DNA of 64,000 nucleotides from Stropharia rugosoannulata. Its lineage: Eukaryota > Basidiomycota > Agaricomycetes > Agaricales > Strophariaceae. This document shows positions 11,835 to 22,654 of the stretch, in pieces. A program made the position numbers and the translations under genes. The notes under the pieces are model-generated. The model made no database searches, had not been told where the DNA came from, and worked only from the letters and a program-made list of their open reading frames with translations. Where the stretch lies: contig JANCIK010000003.1 in the NCBI GenBank assembly GCA_028532985.1, forward strand, positions 3,792,001 through 3,856,000, in the 5' to 3' direction. Within the stretch, counting starts at the first letter, position 1. Each line of letters begins with the position of its first letter.

Positions 11835-13725
11835 ATGATTTCCAAGACCATTTATACGACTCTATTGGCATGGACAGCCTTTGCGAACGCCCAGCAGCAG
11901 ATTCTAAGTGAGTAGCAACATTGGAACTAAACATAGACATTCCGAGTTCATTTCCAGCAGGCTCTTACGACGATGGCCTCTTTGTTCCTCTCGAAGAACT
12001 TTCTGCGCTATCTGACAAAGCCTATACGACGTTGGTGCATCCTGCTTTTCCGCGTCACAGCGTACGGGTGAAAAAATCGACCGATTTCTGTGATAACACA
12101 GTCAAGTACGTCCATTTCATGAGAATAGTGCACTTTGTTAAGTCGTTCCAGTTCATATACAGGCTATATCGATATCGAAGCGCGCCATTTGTTCTTTTAC
12201 TTCTTCGAGAGTAGGAGTAACCCTGACAAGGACGATGTAATTTTTTGGACCAACGGAGGTGCGGCCTCACTATTCCCTGATTAGGACACGGATATTTATT
12301 ACAGATTATAGGGCCTGGAGGATCCTCATCCATAGGGCTGTTTATGGAACTCGGACCATGCAGGGTGACTGAAACCAATGAAACCAAATACCATCCTGAA
12401 TCATGGAACTCAAACGCAAACGTCTTCTTCATTGATCAACCTATCGGCGTTGGTTTCTCATATGCAGAGTATGGGGAGACCGTCAGCACGACGGAGGAAG
12501 CAGCTAAGGACATCGCTGCCTTCGTGGCTATATTCTTTGAGCACTTCACGAAGTTCCGTGGGCGCGCATTCCACATGGCCGGAGAGTCGTATGGAGGAAG
12601 ATATCTCCCACTCTTTGCATCAGCTATCTACGACCAGAATGCTCACCTCGTAGAAGCTGGTATCGCGCCTGTCAACCTCACATCGGTTATGATTGGTATG
12701 TCGCTGGTACAGATCTGTGAATCAAATGTTGATAATTTGTCAGGAAACGGTCTCACGGATTTCTACACTATGATGCAGGGCTACCATGAGGTGGCGTGCA
12801 CTGGCGTTTCTGTATCCCCGCCCGTAGTAAACGTTGAGGCGTGCATACGCATGAAACAAACGGTATGTGTCCGCGATCACTTTATTGTTCGTCTCCCAAC
12901 ATCTAATTATGATTTGTTTTAGCTGCCTAGGTGTCAGAAGATGTTAAAAGAGTCCTGCATTGATATCTTCGACATGATATCTTGCCGAGCTGCTTCCCAG
13001 TTCTGTGAATTGGAGCTAATGATGCCTGTAATCGAGACAGGTAATTTCTATTGGCTATTTGGTACGAATGTCTGAACATCTGTATTATAGGCAAGAACCC
13101 ATACGACATTAGTAGGGAATGCAAGGGATCGTATGACGATACGACTTGTTACCCTATAACCAAGTATGATTTTAATCCTGCTCGCATTCATTATCTGCTT
13201 ACCTTGCATCTGCAGCTATATTTCCGCCTATCTTGACCGCCCGGAAGTGCGCGAACAGCTGGGCGTCGACATCAAAGCTATTGGTAACGGCAGCTTCCCA
13301 ACAGTCAACCTGGAGCTCAACCTTGCCTTCGAGGTGAAGTTGGACCGATATACTCAGACGTACCACTATGTTTCGGCGCTTCTTGAGCGAGGTGTGCGTG
13401 TGCTTGTATATGTCGGCAAGAATGACTGGATTTGCAACCACGTCGGAAATGAGGCGTGGACACGCGCGCTGGACTGGTCTGGGCATGACATGTTTGCAAA
13501 CGAGCCTCTCCGCCCGTGGAGGGTTGATGGAAAGCAGGCTGGGATGACGCGCACCGCGGGGGGCTTCACCTTTGCGACTATCGAGGGTGCTGGACATATG
13601 GTATGCGATGTATCGTTGTCACTCAAAGGACCCAACTTATTTTCTTCAAATTTTAGGTGCCGTATGATAAGCCCAAGGAGAGTTTGGAGATGGTGAACAG
13701 GTGGTTACGTGAAGAGCCACTGTAA
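11835..13725 (+). CDS. Serine carboxypeptidase, family S10 (secreted)
   Basis: Removes C-terminal residues from peptides in an extracellular or vacuolar, acidic setting. Several exons join through short introns. It opens with a signal peptide (MISKTIYTTLLAWTAFANAQ). The S10 hallmarks appear in order: FWTNGG followed across an intron by GPGGSSS (oxyanion region); NVFFIDQPIGVGFSYA; the nucleophile in MAGESYGGRYLP; the acid in VGKNDWICNHVGN; and the histidine in GAGHMVPYDKP, just before the end. An intron at about 13163-13216 links YPIT to NYISAYLDRPEVR, a typical S10 junction. All catalytic residues are present and no disruption was seen. Exact splice sites near 11905-11948 are ambiguous by three bases. 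Confidence 0.9.
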
Positions 13726-14193
13726 TAAGAACGGATAAGTGTGAAGAAGCTTCTGGTGACTGGCAGTACCGATCTCGCAGTTCCAAGTTGTGTAACGCCT
13801 TGTAACGCTTCTTTGCAATACCGTGCGTATAGAAGGTTATCAGATCCGGACGCCGCGGAATGGATGGTCGCATACAACTTCCAAACATACAAGTACTCAA
13901 GCTCAAGTGCTCGAGTAGGTTCAAATATTATACAACTTCTCACCTTCGCGTCCCCAAAATCTCACTTTCCCGATCTCGAACGCAAATAAAAATAAAAATG
14001 ATAGAACTTCCGAATTCCATAGTTTCTCTATCTGCGTACATGTGAGGAGATCTAAAATCTACGCAGAAAGTGTACGTCTACGACAAACTTCTCACTCGGA
14101 AAATGCATGGCCAACCAACGAGCGCGATACTATGAAATATCTAGTTAGTCAATCTGGAGTCACCGACAGCCCCTGTGAGGACGCGCTCACCTA
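13726..14193. other. Convergent intergenic region
   Basis: Between the ends of the carboxypeptidase gene and a minus-strand small secreted protein gene. Short frames on both strands show no supported domain. Confidence 0.4.
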
Positions 14194-14796
14194 TCAAGTG
14201 GACGCATTGAAAGAAAGGTTAGTGGTAGCCTGTCCAGATGCCTTCTTGTCTAGAGCAATGTTGGTGGCCAACTTCTTCTCCTCCTCAGCCAACTTTGATG
14301 CATTGCCGTTACCCTGAGCAGCCTGGATCTTGAGCTTCATAACAGTAGCCGTGAGCTTCAGGATCTTGTTCAAAATCTTGCCATTCTGTAAATATTGTTA
14401 ACAATCTGGCCATAAATCCCGAACAGGCGAAGAGTGACTTACTTGAAGCTTAGTCTTTGTTTCCGAATCTTTGGCAGCTGCTATCGCAGTGTTGTATGCA
14501 CCGGTCTCTGCGTCATTGGCAATCCTGTTGACGCGGTCCAGGAAGTCAAGATCGGCCTTTGCCACATCCTTAGCGTTGACCTTGGTGACGGCTGCAAGCC
14601 TGACATTTGCAAGTGCTGCACCATTTCCGGCCTTGCCGCCGCTTCCCCCTGAGATTGAGAGTTGGTTGAAGGACTGTTTCTTGAAGACAGCAGCAGCAGC
14701 CCGGGGCTCGACATCGAATGGTTGGGGCAAGGGAGCTGCTAGGGAAGTCGCGACGAGGGTGAAAGCGGCAATGACGGCGAACTTGGGGAAGTGCAT
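14194..14796 (-). CDS. Small secreted Ala/Lys-rich protein, 181 aa
   Basis: Two exons (14796-14443, 14385-14194) with consensus GTAAGT...CAG splice in phase. A signal peptide (MHFPKFAVIAAFTLVATSLA, ending APLPQP) is followed by a mature region rich in Ala, Lys and Asn, predicted helical, without cysteines. The C-terminal part reads like an amphipathic helix (KILKLTATVMKLKIQAAQG, then a KLAEEEKKLATN segment). An upstream in-frame Met (14946) adds a hydrophobic leader but gives an unlikely signal. It resembles helical small secreted proteins common in mushroom genomes; function unknown. High codon bias toward C/G third bases suggests strong expression. Confidence 0.75.
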
Positions 14797-15635
14797 GGTG
14801 AGATAATTGCAGTAGAAACGAGAAACCGAATGGAATGTAAATGAAAGTGGATAGCCCGCCTGTGGCAAAAGAAAAGAAGGGAAGAGTGAAAGGAAGAAAA
14901 GGAATAAAGGTTCGGAAGGAAAGAAAGTGCGTCTTATATTCCGCAAAAACGTGCTTACGCTGTTATACTAGTATGGTTACCATTGATATAACAACTCTAA
15001 TAAGCAGCTAATTTGTGGGCGAATGATCGCATACAATGCTCAAGCGCTCACCAAGAAATTTGCAGTTGTGCATCGATTGGATTAACTTCATCGTTACAAA
15101 TGGTATGATTTCAAAACTGTCCTTTGTCTACAAAGAAACATAGCTGTAAAGGCTAATACATAATGGGTGTTATCTCATGCATATCGATGATATTGCCAAA
15201 GTTGTCCGCATTCACTCCTGAGGTGTTTGGTGCCTGGTGACTGGTGATGCCACGCGCAACGCATTGTGGACACCTATGGGCGCTGCCAGGGTCTTCACTT
15301 ACCTAAGAATCGGTAATAACTGTTTCAACACTTTCCCTTTATGAGACCAGTTGTCCTGCACAATGCATAATATTTATTTTTCTCTGTTGAAATTTCTCAA
15401 AACTTACCCTATGGTAGGACTGGAGTGAAGTCTTGGCTTCGGAATTTACAAGATTTGATGGTGGCTACTTTCTCGACAACTCGACAAGTATTCATACATA
15501 AGTAGTGTCCTGACTTCCCACCTCTCCTCACAGACCTTCATATGTAATCCTAGGTATGTACATTGTTCCATTTAACGACCTGGATCGTAGTCCATTGAAA
15601 GAAAGAAAAAGGAAAAGTTCGTTACGTCCTTGTTT
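14797..15635. other. Intergenic region
   Basis: Contains the promoter of the minus-strand gene starting at 14796. No coding exon or repeat is supported. Confidence 0.4.
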
Positions 15636-16466
15636 TCAAGCCGGAACAAAATTCCAGTGCTGTTCACGAGACCCAATCGATGGAAGTAGTTCAATCTGCA
15701 AAAAGCGAACAGTCAGCTTAAGGGCGGCCCTAGTGGATACTATTGCATGAAGGAGAGTGACGTACAGTATTGGAGGCATCGGGAGTCCAGAGCTGATCAG
15801 CGACGACGTTCTTAATCTAAGAATTTAACATCAACATTATAAGTGACCTCTTTCGGCAGCAGGTGCCCGTGACGGAACAACATACGACATATTCTGCGCC
15901 ACCTGCACATTCGATTGCATAGGTGGTAGCTGCAGTGTTGGTCACGCCGACTACAGGTAGGAAGAGGTTCTAAACGATGGATTGTCAGATTCAATAAATT
16001 ATTAAATAGTGCCAAAATAAAGCGTGCGTACCGATTCGACGAGATGAACGCTAGTTACATTTCGTCTTAGTCCGACGTTGAGTATATGGTAGCCGCCTTG
16101 ATCAGCAGGGCTTATATTCCACTGAGTATATTTGAGTCCCAAAATCATATCTTAAGTCTTAAGAGAGCTTACGACTCCAAGCTCAGGCTGCGGTGCATTG
16201 CTTTCTTTGACAATAACGTTTCCAAATGTGCTCGGCGACCCGACGGTGAGGGGCACACCAGGAGTTATAGTAACGCTCTGAATGACATAGTTTCCGGGAG
16301 GAAGGATAACACAGGGCAGCTGCGTCGTGTAAGTACATTGTCATGCTGTAAACAAAATAAAATGAACGCTTACAGGCTGAGGAGGTTGAGGGGAAGGGAC
16401 GGCGTTCGTGGCTGTCGCAGCGAGTAGTGCCACAAGGGTAAGTGTAACTGACTTGGAAGAGAACAT
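15636..16466 (-). CDS. Secreted beta-trefoil-like protein (possible I66-type protease inhibitor)
   Basis: About six small exons join from Met 16466 to the TGA at 15636-15638. A clear signal peptide (MFSSKSVTLTLVALLAATAT) precedes LPPGNYVIQSVTITPG. WNISPADQGGYHILNVG, then AIECAGGAEYVV, QLWTPDASNT and HWNFVPA follow. Three repeats of the kind W-x-I/F ... Y-x-I suggest a beta-trefoil, as in fungal I66 serine-protease inhibitors. That assignment rests on pattern only. A frame running past YVV into a Cys-rich stretch is an alternative to the splice I prefer. The neighbourhood (three other secreted proteins) fits an extracellular role. Confidence 0.5.
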
Positions 16467-17391
16467 CGTTATTCAGATTCGTGGAGACAACCAGATATCC
16501 TGTCTGCTTGACGGTGCTAACCCTGGCTTTTATGAACTTTGGTGCAATGTACCTTTTTGCGCTTAACATCCCTGCTCAATCGCGTGTTACGACAAAGTAC
16601 AGGGGAAACCGTCACCGTGACCGATAGGCATCGAATCGTACACTCGTTCCTCTGCCATCGGCGCTTTCATATTCATAGCATGCCCAAATGAAGTAGCGTC
16701 TCTTGCGGATACTCTGTGTCGATGACAGGATAGCCATCTTACCCCGCACAACAGTTGCATCGCATCAATATCATGAGGCCTAACAGTCAATTGTAGGAAG
16801 TCAAGAGAGTCAAAGTCAGACTAGAGAATGAAGGTGGGTATATGTGCGGGTGGCGTTACGTCTTCCTTTGCAGGAACGCATGAAAATAGACCAGACAGGT
16901 CGCCAGAAAAGGACCTTGTAGCTGAAGAATTACTTGAGGAAGTGCATTCATGGAATAGAGCGCTCGCATTTTCATCAGGACATACTAATATCGCAGCACT
17001 TGTATTATTCGAGACTAAGTGTCTAGACAGGTTCCTAGTATCGGAGCTTACCTGGCTCTGACACCTGAAACGTGGACTGGTATGTCTTTTTATTACATAG
17101 ATGTAAGTAGGTGACTGAATGTGATTGGACCGCACTGAAGTCGCAGATTAGATTAAGTTTGTATTGAACATATCAGGTCAAGACATGAATGCATGCCACA
17201 ACTCACATATATTATTAGACATGCATTTATACACAAAAAGACGTTATTAGCTTGTTTCTATAGAATGATCAAGCCCTAAACCTATAGAGAGACATACAAA
17301 ACTAGACGGAATTGAGGGTGGAATTGAGGGCCCTTCTGTCGAACTGATCGACGATAACCGTTACCCACTGGGAGCAATTTCGGCTCGTTTA
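16467..17391. other. Intergenic region
   Basis: A plus-strand frame at 16828-17061 has no recognisable domain and I do not support it as a gene. Otherwise AT-rich. Confidence 0.4.
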
Positions 17392-18520
17392 TCATTGAGA
17401 GAAGTTGTACTTCTTGCCTGCCATCTTTTCGATAAATGAAGGCACGATCCAGTACAACAGGTGCGCGTAACGCATTGTCTCAGGCATGAACACGGCCTTT
17501 TCGCCATTATCCGCCGCCTGGATACATCGCCGGGCGACGTCTTCGCGCTTGAGGCCATGTGTGTTCGGATCCTTTTCACGAACGGGTCCACTATCTACGG
17601 CAGATGCTCGGAAGTCGCCCTCGACTGTAGAAGGCATGAAAAAGGTGAATGCGATGCTGGGATGTTCAATTGATAACGCCTGGTAAAGTACCAGCGAAGA
17701 TGCCTTCGTCGAAGCGTATAAGGTGCGCGTCGGGGCCGGAATAACGGACGCCAGAGAGTTCACGAGAACAATCGACGGAGCTTTGGAGGTTTTAGAGAGC
17801 ATTGGTATCTGTCAGAACATGTACATGAGTGCTGGTTGAGGTGATGATAGATGAATGTGATATTTACAAAGGTTATGGCGGAGATTAGGGGACCGACATA
17901 GTTGCCCCGGATAGCGGCCAGTGCGACGTCCGCGGTGTGCTGAATACCTTCCGCCGTAGCATCCTCCAAGGGGACACCATGTTCAGCTTCGACACCTGCC
18001 ACGGCCATGAGGGGCTGCAGAGCGGAGACGCCTGCAGCGATCACATGCGTGTCGAACCCGCCCCATACTGTTTAATGTCAGGAGCCTGCCTTACACAATA
18101 GAAGCAGTGCTGAGAACACTTACCGGTCTGGATTGTGTTCCTGACTTTAACCATGTCATCCGAACTGGCGAAATCGGCCACTACACTGAGAACGTCCGAG
18201 GGATGGGCAGGGAAGCCTGCCGAGGATCTGGCTTGGCGACATTCTGCTTCAACCTCTTGCAATAGGGCTTCCCGGCGGCCAACGATGCAAACACGCGCTC
18301 CCCGCAAGGCGTATTGACGAGCCATGGTTCGCCCTATACCACTTGAAGCTCCAACGACTAGAACGCGTTCCTGCGATTTCGGTACTTTGTTGCATCGACG
18401 TGACTTGTTCGTCAGAACTCGATTTAGAGCGAAAAGAAGGGGTATCAATGCCAGAGCCATGCCTCTCGTAGATTGCAACGAGAGGACATGACGAAGCAGT
18501 GGGGATAGTTCAAAGGCCAT
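17392..18520 (-). CDS. Short-chain dehydrogenase/reductase, membrane-anchored type
   Basis: NAD(P)-dependent oxidoreductase of the SDR superfamily. Three exons (18520-18124, 18067-17868, 17808-17392) splice in phase. A hydrophobic N-terminal segment (around residues 12-35) probably anchors it to the ER. The Rossmann nucleotide-binding motif VLVVGASSGIG follows, then an RxGARVCIVGR strand. The catalytic serine lies in VNSLASVIPAP and the YxxxK pair in LYASTKAS. The closest architectures are 11-beta-hydroxysteroid dehydrogenase-like and 3-ketodihydrosphingosine reductase-like enzymes. Substrate cannot be told from sequence. The C-terminus ends KKYNFSQ without a further anchor. An in-frame upstream Met (18688) is an unlikely start. 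Confidence 0.85.
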
Positions 18521-19379
18521 TCCAGGATCAGTTGGTGACGAGTACCTGCTATAGAGATTAAGCTTGAGGCAGATATTGAGGCAAGGGAAGATACTCGCCT
18601 TTAAAGTATTTATCCTCTGGCTTAAACTCGCCCTGCCTACGCTTCTTCGGAGGTTGACTACAAGTTGATTTGTACTTTTGAGGAGCAATGGCTTCGGGCC
18701 GCTGCTGATTGCAAGGGATAAACGTTAAACGGACGTAAGCAAATTTAGAGCGTCGTGGGCTTTGCGGATGATTTACCGGTGTGGGATAGAGGACAAAGAC
18801 AATCAGCTGAAAGCATGTTGGGCGTTGTGTGCGAGAAGTAAGGAGGAGTTTCAAAAATAGCCAAAAACGACAACTAGAGTATGTCAAGAGTGATCCGAAG
18901 ATATCCTCAGGCCCGAACCGCAACACAACTGACTAAGTGCCTTACTTGATGTAACTACATAACAAGGGACACAAAAGTTGTACAAAAATAATGTTGTTAG
19001 AGCAAAAGTGGACCTGGAGGTGCGAGAACTCTGTTTGCGAGTACACACAAGTCAGTGAACAAGAACATGTACAATTAAATTAATCAGTCAAACCTGAAGA
19101 TATACGGCCAGGAACGGCGTTGATCAAGTTTTACCTATATAAAGCTCATATAGAAGTCCTACTTCCTCCTGTCGCTGCCATCATCATCCCTTTTCGGAGA
19201 GGAACGTCTTTTGACTCTTATTCTCAAAGTTACTCTGGACATATTATCTAATCCGGTGTGTAGATAACATAGCATCTTGAGAAGCCATTTAGCGTTGGTA
19301 TTACGTGTCAAGTCGAAGGGTTCTTCTGGATAACTTCCTTTTGTTGATATCAGATACAGTGATCGTCAGGTTAATCTTG
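18521..19379. other. Intergenic region
   Basis: A long minus frame at 18558-18926 overlaps the upstream region of the dehydrogenase and looks random. No supported feature. Confidence 0.4.
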
Positions 19380-20863
19380 CTATTCGGTGCATCGGCAATA
19401 CGAGCGCCGATTTCATCCTCGAATGGAGTACTGTATAAAGAATGAAATGCATATAAAGGATCTGCACATCCTTCCGCGTTGGCTCAAACAGTGAGTATCT
19501 ATGGCTACTTCCAGCTCGGTGAATGGCTGAAGTGGCAGTTTCTTCGGAATAACATCGAGTAGATATTTGAGAGCAGGCATATACGGATTGTCGCGAGCCA
19601 TTAGGTAGGACACAGACGCATTTAATTTGAGGTTTAACTCCTCGACGCCGTGAAATTCTTCGTATCTTATGAGCGGGCCGAGCTTTAATAGAGCTTTCAC
19701 CGTGATAAATAACAAGGTTAGACTTCGCCAATATTTTGATATAATGTGGAACATACGTTCGATAAACTCGATCGCCAGTGTAGGTACGTTCTCTCCTAGT
19801 AGGCAGAGATCTTCATAGTTTCTGGAAATATTCATTGGGGGTCGATACATTACTGCGAGGACTTCGAGTTAATCTAGAAGGTGGCTCGCGACACGTAAAA
19901 AATCGGAGAACGCATGTAAACTATCGAGCTTCACATGAATGAGATTGAGATTCCGAAAAGGATCCATCACTGTCACCGGTCGTTTCTAATGTGCTAAGTT
20001 GGCGTTCCTTAAAATATATTTCTCGAATTGTGGACGAGCAGACCAGATTAGGCGGAATGCCAGCTATGCCTTCCAGGTGAATGATGGGTAAATAAGGACT
20101 GGTGAATAGGCTTCGCAGAGTTGCAACCATGTCTTCGTGCAAGTTCGAGAATGGAAATCTTTCGCTCTCGGGGTTGTTTTAATCCAAGAATAGTACTTAT
20201 AAGTATTATGTTGTCGGTAGCATTATATGGATTGAATGGCCCTCCGTTTCCCCGAAAAATGGAGCCGAGAATTGTGGTAATGAGTTTGTTGTGTAATGCA
20301 TCATTAGACTGCGCGTCTAGGGGTTGGTAGTGAAACTCAAATCCTACGAGGTGTTGCCACTGCGGGCACCCACCTGTATATGGCAACCAAAAATGTGTTT
20401 TTAAATACGTCTTGTATCTGTTTCGACATTTATGGCCTGAAAATAGGTTAGAAATGGCCTCGGGCTTACCATAAGTGGTAAGCCCGAAGTCTTTATCTCT
20501 GCCAAATGTATGTCTGGAAATATGTACATGACGTATTTTGAAACACATATTTGGTCGCCATATACAGATGGGCGCCAGCAGTGTGCGCGACACCTTCGTT
20601 CTGGGCCCAGACAGGATTGACGATAATGTTTGCAAGTGTTTCCAGATCTGCCATCGGCGAAGTGCCACAGGTGCAGAATTTATATATACGGAAACGATGG
20701 GCGTTGGTCAGATAGCGCCATCGACGAGCTACTAAAGCGAATGCCAATAAGTTTTAAGCTCTGGTTTCACAGGTGAGTTGAGAGCCCCCGTAATAATGTT
20801 GTCAATGAGTTCGACAGGCAAAGAGGGTACAACCGTAGATTTCGTAGCAGTCACTTGTGCCAT
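19380..20863 (-). pseudogene. F-box-like protein gene, broken by frameshifts and a MITE
   Basis: Starts at Met 20863 with an F-box-like opening (VPSLPVELIDNIITGAL) and continues in another frame as LLAFALVARRWRYLTNAHRF, so a one-base shift lies near 20755. The frame is then interrupted by a 226-bp element (20358-20583). It resumes in phase as QHLVGFEFHYQPLDAQ, shifts again near 20165, and continues through LRSLFTSPYLPIIHLEGIAG to a C-terminal part near 19400. The layout is that of the large F-box/LRR-like families of mushrooms, whose members act as SCF substrate adaptors. Two apparent indels plus an insertion make it a pseudogene. One shift could be a missed intron. Confidence 0.65.
20358..20583. 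mobile_element. CACTA-type MITE (226 bp) inserted in the F-box-like gene
   Basis: Ends are CACTG...CAGTG with imperfect inverted repeats of about 60 bp (left CACTGCGGGCACCCACCTGT, right complement CACTGCTGGCGCCCATCTGT, both continuing with ATATGGC[A/G]ACCAAA). A 3-bp duplication TGC flanks it at 20355-20357 and 20584-20586. Removing it with one TGC restores the host reading frame. CACTN ends with 3-bp target duplications are the CACTA (CMC) signature. It encodes nothing. Confidence 0.8.
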
Positions 20864-21219
20864 GATGGTGGTTCTTTGTTGAGTGCTAATTATAGTAAAG
20901 AGACTCTATTTTTGGTTAGTTTCCCTGATTTGGTGCTCACATTCAAATACTTAATCACACTTCAAACACACTCATGGCTCGGGAGACATATTATAGTAGG
21001 GTAATACTAAGCCTCTCATTGTTATCGCGGTTTGCACTATAAAGCTTGCGGAAATGCAAATGTTGTATATAAAATTACATTATTTAGTTCCTAAGCCCAA
21101 CCTAAGCCTCAGAGAACCGTTTGAACCAGGTAATGATACTTTGCGCCGACTGTTCCCTAGCCCAGCCTATATTTCACAGTGAAACGTTTAGTATCTTTGT
21201 ACGCATATTTCTTGACATA
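20864..21219. other. Intergenic region
   Basis: AT-rich. If the hydrolase frame ending at 21220 were extended past its stop, residues would continue here, but no splice supports it. Confidence 0.35.
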
Positions 21220-22279
21220 TTACTGACGAATATTCTCCACCTCCTTATCGCCTCGCGTAAATCCATGTTCAACGCCAGAGAAAACTTGTACGTGATAAGT
21301 CGCCTTTATTTCAGCTAAAATTAGCTCGGCACGATGACGCGAGGGAGTAGGAAAAGTGTGGTCGATTTCTGCAATTGTGATATCATTAGCACACACAATC
21401 ATCTTGGAAATAATTGCATGGTGGGATTACCTGCGCAGGACATTAGTAAGGGTTCTAAAATATCGCGCATTAATTCTAATATAGCTTGAAGGTAATAAAT
21501 TATCATACTGTTTATTTTCTTGAATTGGTCTTCATTCAAAAATGCTGGATGAGCGAAAGCAGCTAGCGATAGATTCAGTCGATGAGCCTGACGCTAAAAT
21601 AAGGACTTAGGCCCTCACCGGCAACAATCTTGTTCGTTGCTGCTAGGTCAATGGTGAATGGGCCTCCGAAGCAGTATCCTACAATAAATGCCTGGTGAAT
21701 ATCAGTTTACCGTCGAGGAGCCGGACTAACCAACTGCACAGTATTTCGCGTCTTGGCCTATTAGAAGTGTGAGCAATTGCCTCACTACTTGAGTCAAGAA
21801 TCAATATATTGTATATTACCATGGAGCTCTATCACTGCGTCTATCCACTTCTGGGTGGTCTTCAATGCTACGTCAAGCTTATTCCTCACCCATTTCAAAC
21901 GGTCGAATCCTTCAATATTCTCAAACTGGTCGATTGACTCCCCATAAAAGTAGTCTATACCCAGGACGTAGAATCCTGAACACCATTTTGTCAGCCTACC
22001 GTAATATTGGGAATCAAAATTTTCGCTCTCACCATTCGAAGCAAACCAGTCCTGTAACAGCTTTGTAGTATGGAAGAATGGTCCGTATACGTCTGCAAAG
22101 TACAGAATAACTTTCTTTGGGCCTGTCGACGTCTCTGATGCTGGTGGGTCTGCAATGTAAGTCTGAAACTCCCCGATAGTTTCAATACGCCCTGTAGGGT
22201 CTCCTTCGTGCTTCAAACTTGCTGTAAAACAGCAGTCGCCCACTGGTCCCGCAAGGACAGGAGAGGTAGTTGCAGCCAT
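21220..22279 (-). CDS. Dienelactone hydrolase family protein
   Basis: An alpha/beta-hydrolase of the dienelactone hydrolase family, which cleaves cyclic dienelactones or similar esters in aromatic breakdown. Multiple exons from Met 22279. N-terminal landmarks are SPVLAGPVGDCCF, HEGDPTGRIETI and ILYFADVYGPFF. The nucleophile is the Cys of AVGYCFGGPFTIDLAAT (near 21650). The acid is in AEIDHTFP and the histidine in GVEHGFTRGD. The catalytic Cys-Asp-His set is therefore complete. The frame stops right after EVENIRQ, whereas family members usually have another 15-20 residues, so the C-terminus may be shortened by a nonsense change or continue through an unrecognised intron. Confidence 0.85.
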
Positions 22280-22654
22280 GGCGTTTAGTGGGCAGTGGAT
22301 GGGGTCTTTATCTGAGGGGTTTGGGCTTATATAGAAGGAGAGTCATGCATGGGAGAAGATTAAATGAGTACTGACTTACCAATCCCATACGGAAATAGAA
22401 CGTTTCGATATCGAAGGACCTTCTGGGACCTGCTGACTTTTGTAATTTTTGAAATAGACTATAGTAAATAGTTGACGACATTTGTTGACTTGCTCGTGTA
22501 TTTCCTTTATGTTTTCCTTTCTCGTTTCTGTACTATACATTATTTGAATTCAATAGTAATAGGATAAGGTTGAGGAATCGGGAGTGACTTGTCAAAAGTA
22601 ATAAAAAATCAGATTTATACAAATACAGTCCTTATAACATGATAGCTCGCCTCG
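22280..22654. other. Intergenic region between two co-oriented genes
   Basis: Holds the 3' end of the E2 gene transcript (ending at 22655 on the minus strand is upstream of this) and the promoter of the hydrolase. No repeat or RNA gene seen. Confidence 0.35.

Noticed and set aside
18558..18926. 122-codon minus frame upstream of the dehydrogenase
   Set aside because: Overlaps the dehydrogenase start in another frame and has random-looking composition.
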